Shown one piece after another: positions 57,332 through 58,045 of a DNA stretch of 58,045 nucleotides. A model generated the notes under the pieces. That model searched no databases. It was not told the origin of the DNA and saw only the letters and a list, made by a program, of their open reading frames with translations. Origin of the DNA: Parvibaculum indicum (GTDB taxonomy: Bacteria; Pseudomonadota; Alphaproteobacteria; Parvibaculales; Parvibaculaceae); assembly GCF_011762095.1 (NCBI RefSeq), contig NZ_JAASQO010000020.1, positions 1 to 58,045 of the forward strand, read 5' to 3'. How positions within the stretch are numbered: position 1 is the stretch's first letter; each line of letters opens with the position of its first letter. The translations under genes were made by a program, and so were the position numbers.

Positions 57332-57955
57332 ATGCGGTATCTGTCAGACTATGATCTAGATTGTCTCGAAGAGGTCTATGATGACATCCGCTGCTTGGCC
57401 AACCAGCACTTACCGCACCGCAAAAAATCTAGCTTTTCTATCCTGCATGCCCCGCCCATTCATAAAGGTATACCATGTTTAATTATCGGTGATTGCCCTG
57501 CAAAAGACGAAATGTATGACCATGAGGAATACTATTGGCCTAAAAAAAATCAGCTTGTGACTGAGAACAATATTTACTCCCTAGTAGCAACGTCTTTCTT
57601 TATACGTGCTGGCCGATACAACTCACTCGTTCACGCGCAGAGCTCAGATACCAGTTTCTTTAGAGAAGAATACGGAAGTAAACGTGTTGGAAGAAAAACA
57701 CTTAACACCCTATCTTTAGAGTATTTGTTTAAACTTATAGAAATATTTGAGCCGAAAAGTATCGTAGCAGTTGGCGCAAAGGCTATGCGAAGACTTGGTT
57801 ACGATGACAACCCAAGTGCAAATTTTGGTAAGCCATTCTCCGCATATGGCCGTCCTGCAGTTGGAGTAGTGCACTTCTCAACGCCATCTCAATTTCGCCA
57901 ACCCGGTATCTCTAGTTCTATCAGAGGAATTCAGGAAGTCGTTCCAGAAGTCTAG
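57332..57955 (+). CDS. AT-richer unknown gene, possible uracil-DNA-glycosylase-like fold
   Basis: 207 residues from the ATG at 57332. GC content is far lower than in every neighbour (many AAA, AAT and TTT codons), which suggests recent transfer. CLIIGDCPAKDEMYDHEEYY recalls the GEAPG-type first motif of uracil-DNA glycosylases. SIVAVGAKAMRRLGYD and VGVVHFSTPSQFRQPG would fit the ALGxxA and HPS-type later motifs. This match is only a pattern I recognise by eye. It starts 20 bp after the stop of the oxidoreductase gene. It may be cargo of a mobile segment that continues past the window end. Confidence 0.6.
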   Translation: MRYLSDYDLDCLEEVYDDIRCLANQHLPHRKKSSFSILHAPPIHKGIPCLIIGDCPAKDEMYDHEEYYWPKKNQLVTENNIYSLVATSFFIRAGRYNSLVHAQSSDTSFFREEYGSKRVGRKTLNTLSLEYLFKLIEIFEPKSIVAVGAKAMRRLGYDDNPSANFGKPFSAYGRPAVGVVHFSTPSQFRQPGISSSIRGIQEVVPEV

Positions 57956-58045
57956 TGGATTGATTGGAACGAAAGAGTCCGGTTTGGGATTCCCTTTCGA
58001 GCGGTTGCGTGCGAGTCTTGAAGGATGCGCAGTGGCATCTCCTTC

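Overview
The window looks like a stretch of chromosome from a GC-rich alphaproteobacterium, most likely Hyphomicrobiales (Rhizobiales) or a close relative such as the Parvibaculum group; the genus is my inference. The evidence is the gene order leuS-lptE-holA // parB-parA-rsmG-mnmG-mnmE, the order glnK-amtB-aminotransferase-ftsK-lolA, alphaproteobacterial families (DUF3576 lipoprotein, DUF6489, DUF971, Trm112), and CtrA-type (TTAA-N7-TTAA), GANTC and DnaA-box motifs. Most genes are core housekeeping genes with strongly GC-biased third positions. Three places differ in composition: the HNH gene and tRNA-Gly neighbourhood near 1.4-2.5 kb, two tiny ORFs near 24 kb, and the last gene (57.3-57.96 kb).

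Layout. 0.1-2.5 kb: a LysR regulator, an rsgA 3' remnant joined to an IS30-type transposase remnant, an HNH endonuclease and tRNA-Gly(GCC). 2.8-8.1 kb: a thioredoxin-TPR co-chaperone, a Lon-N domain protein, Trm112, DUF971, a UbiH-type monooxygenase and an amidase. 8.2-10.5 kb: a membrane-anchored PQQ dehydrogenase with its own cytochrome c domain. 11.1-16.3 kb: three ammonium transporters and one PII protein (glnK), with NtrC-like and sigma54-like sites. 16.3-21.5 kb: a short cluster of CtrA, DnaA and GANTC motifs, then an aminotransferase, ftsK and lolA. 21.6-25.7 kb: a polyamine (gamma-glutamylputrescine-type) catabolic set. 25.9-32.6 kb: a polytopic membrane protein, exonuclease III, a TetR regulator, two hotdog thioesterases, a cyclic-nucleotide-binding protein, a 54-residue membrane protein and a PhoB-type response regulator.

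32.6-40.5 kb: three sulfotransferases (one TPR-linked, two tandem paralogues of equal length), an L,D-transpeptidase-fold protein, the YggS PLP protein, a ThiE/TenI protein and an outer-membrane porin. 41.3-46.2 kb: DUF3576 lipoprotein, leuS, lptE and holA. 46.3-52.7 kb (minus strand): parB, parA, rsmG, mnmG, mnmE and DUF6489, with three parS sites inside or between rsmG, mnmG and mnmE. 52.8-57.96 kb: a YyaL/DUF255 thioredoxin-fold protein, dienelactone hydrolase, LysE-type exporter, quinone oxidoreductase and an AT-richer gene of probable foreign origin.

Two themes stand out. Nitrogen: three Amt proteins, GlnK, an amidase, a glutamine-synthetase-like ligase with its hydrolase, and an omega-aminotransferase lie within about 20 kb, part of them behind NtrC/sigma54-like sites. 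Chromosome and cell cycle: ftsK, parAB, three parS sites, and CtrA/DnaA motifs in front of the ftsK operon and a CtrA box behind the porin. The sulfotransferase group is the least explained part and the best candidate for an undescribed surface-modification function.
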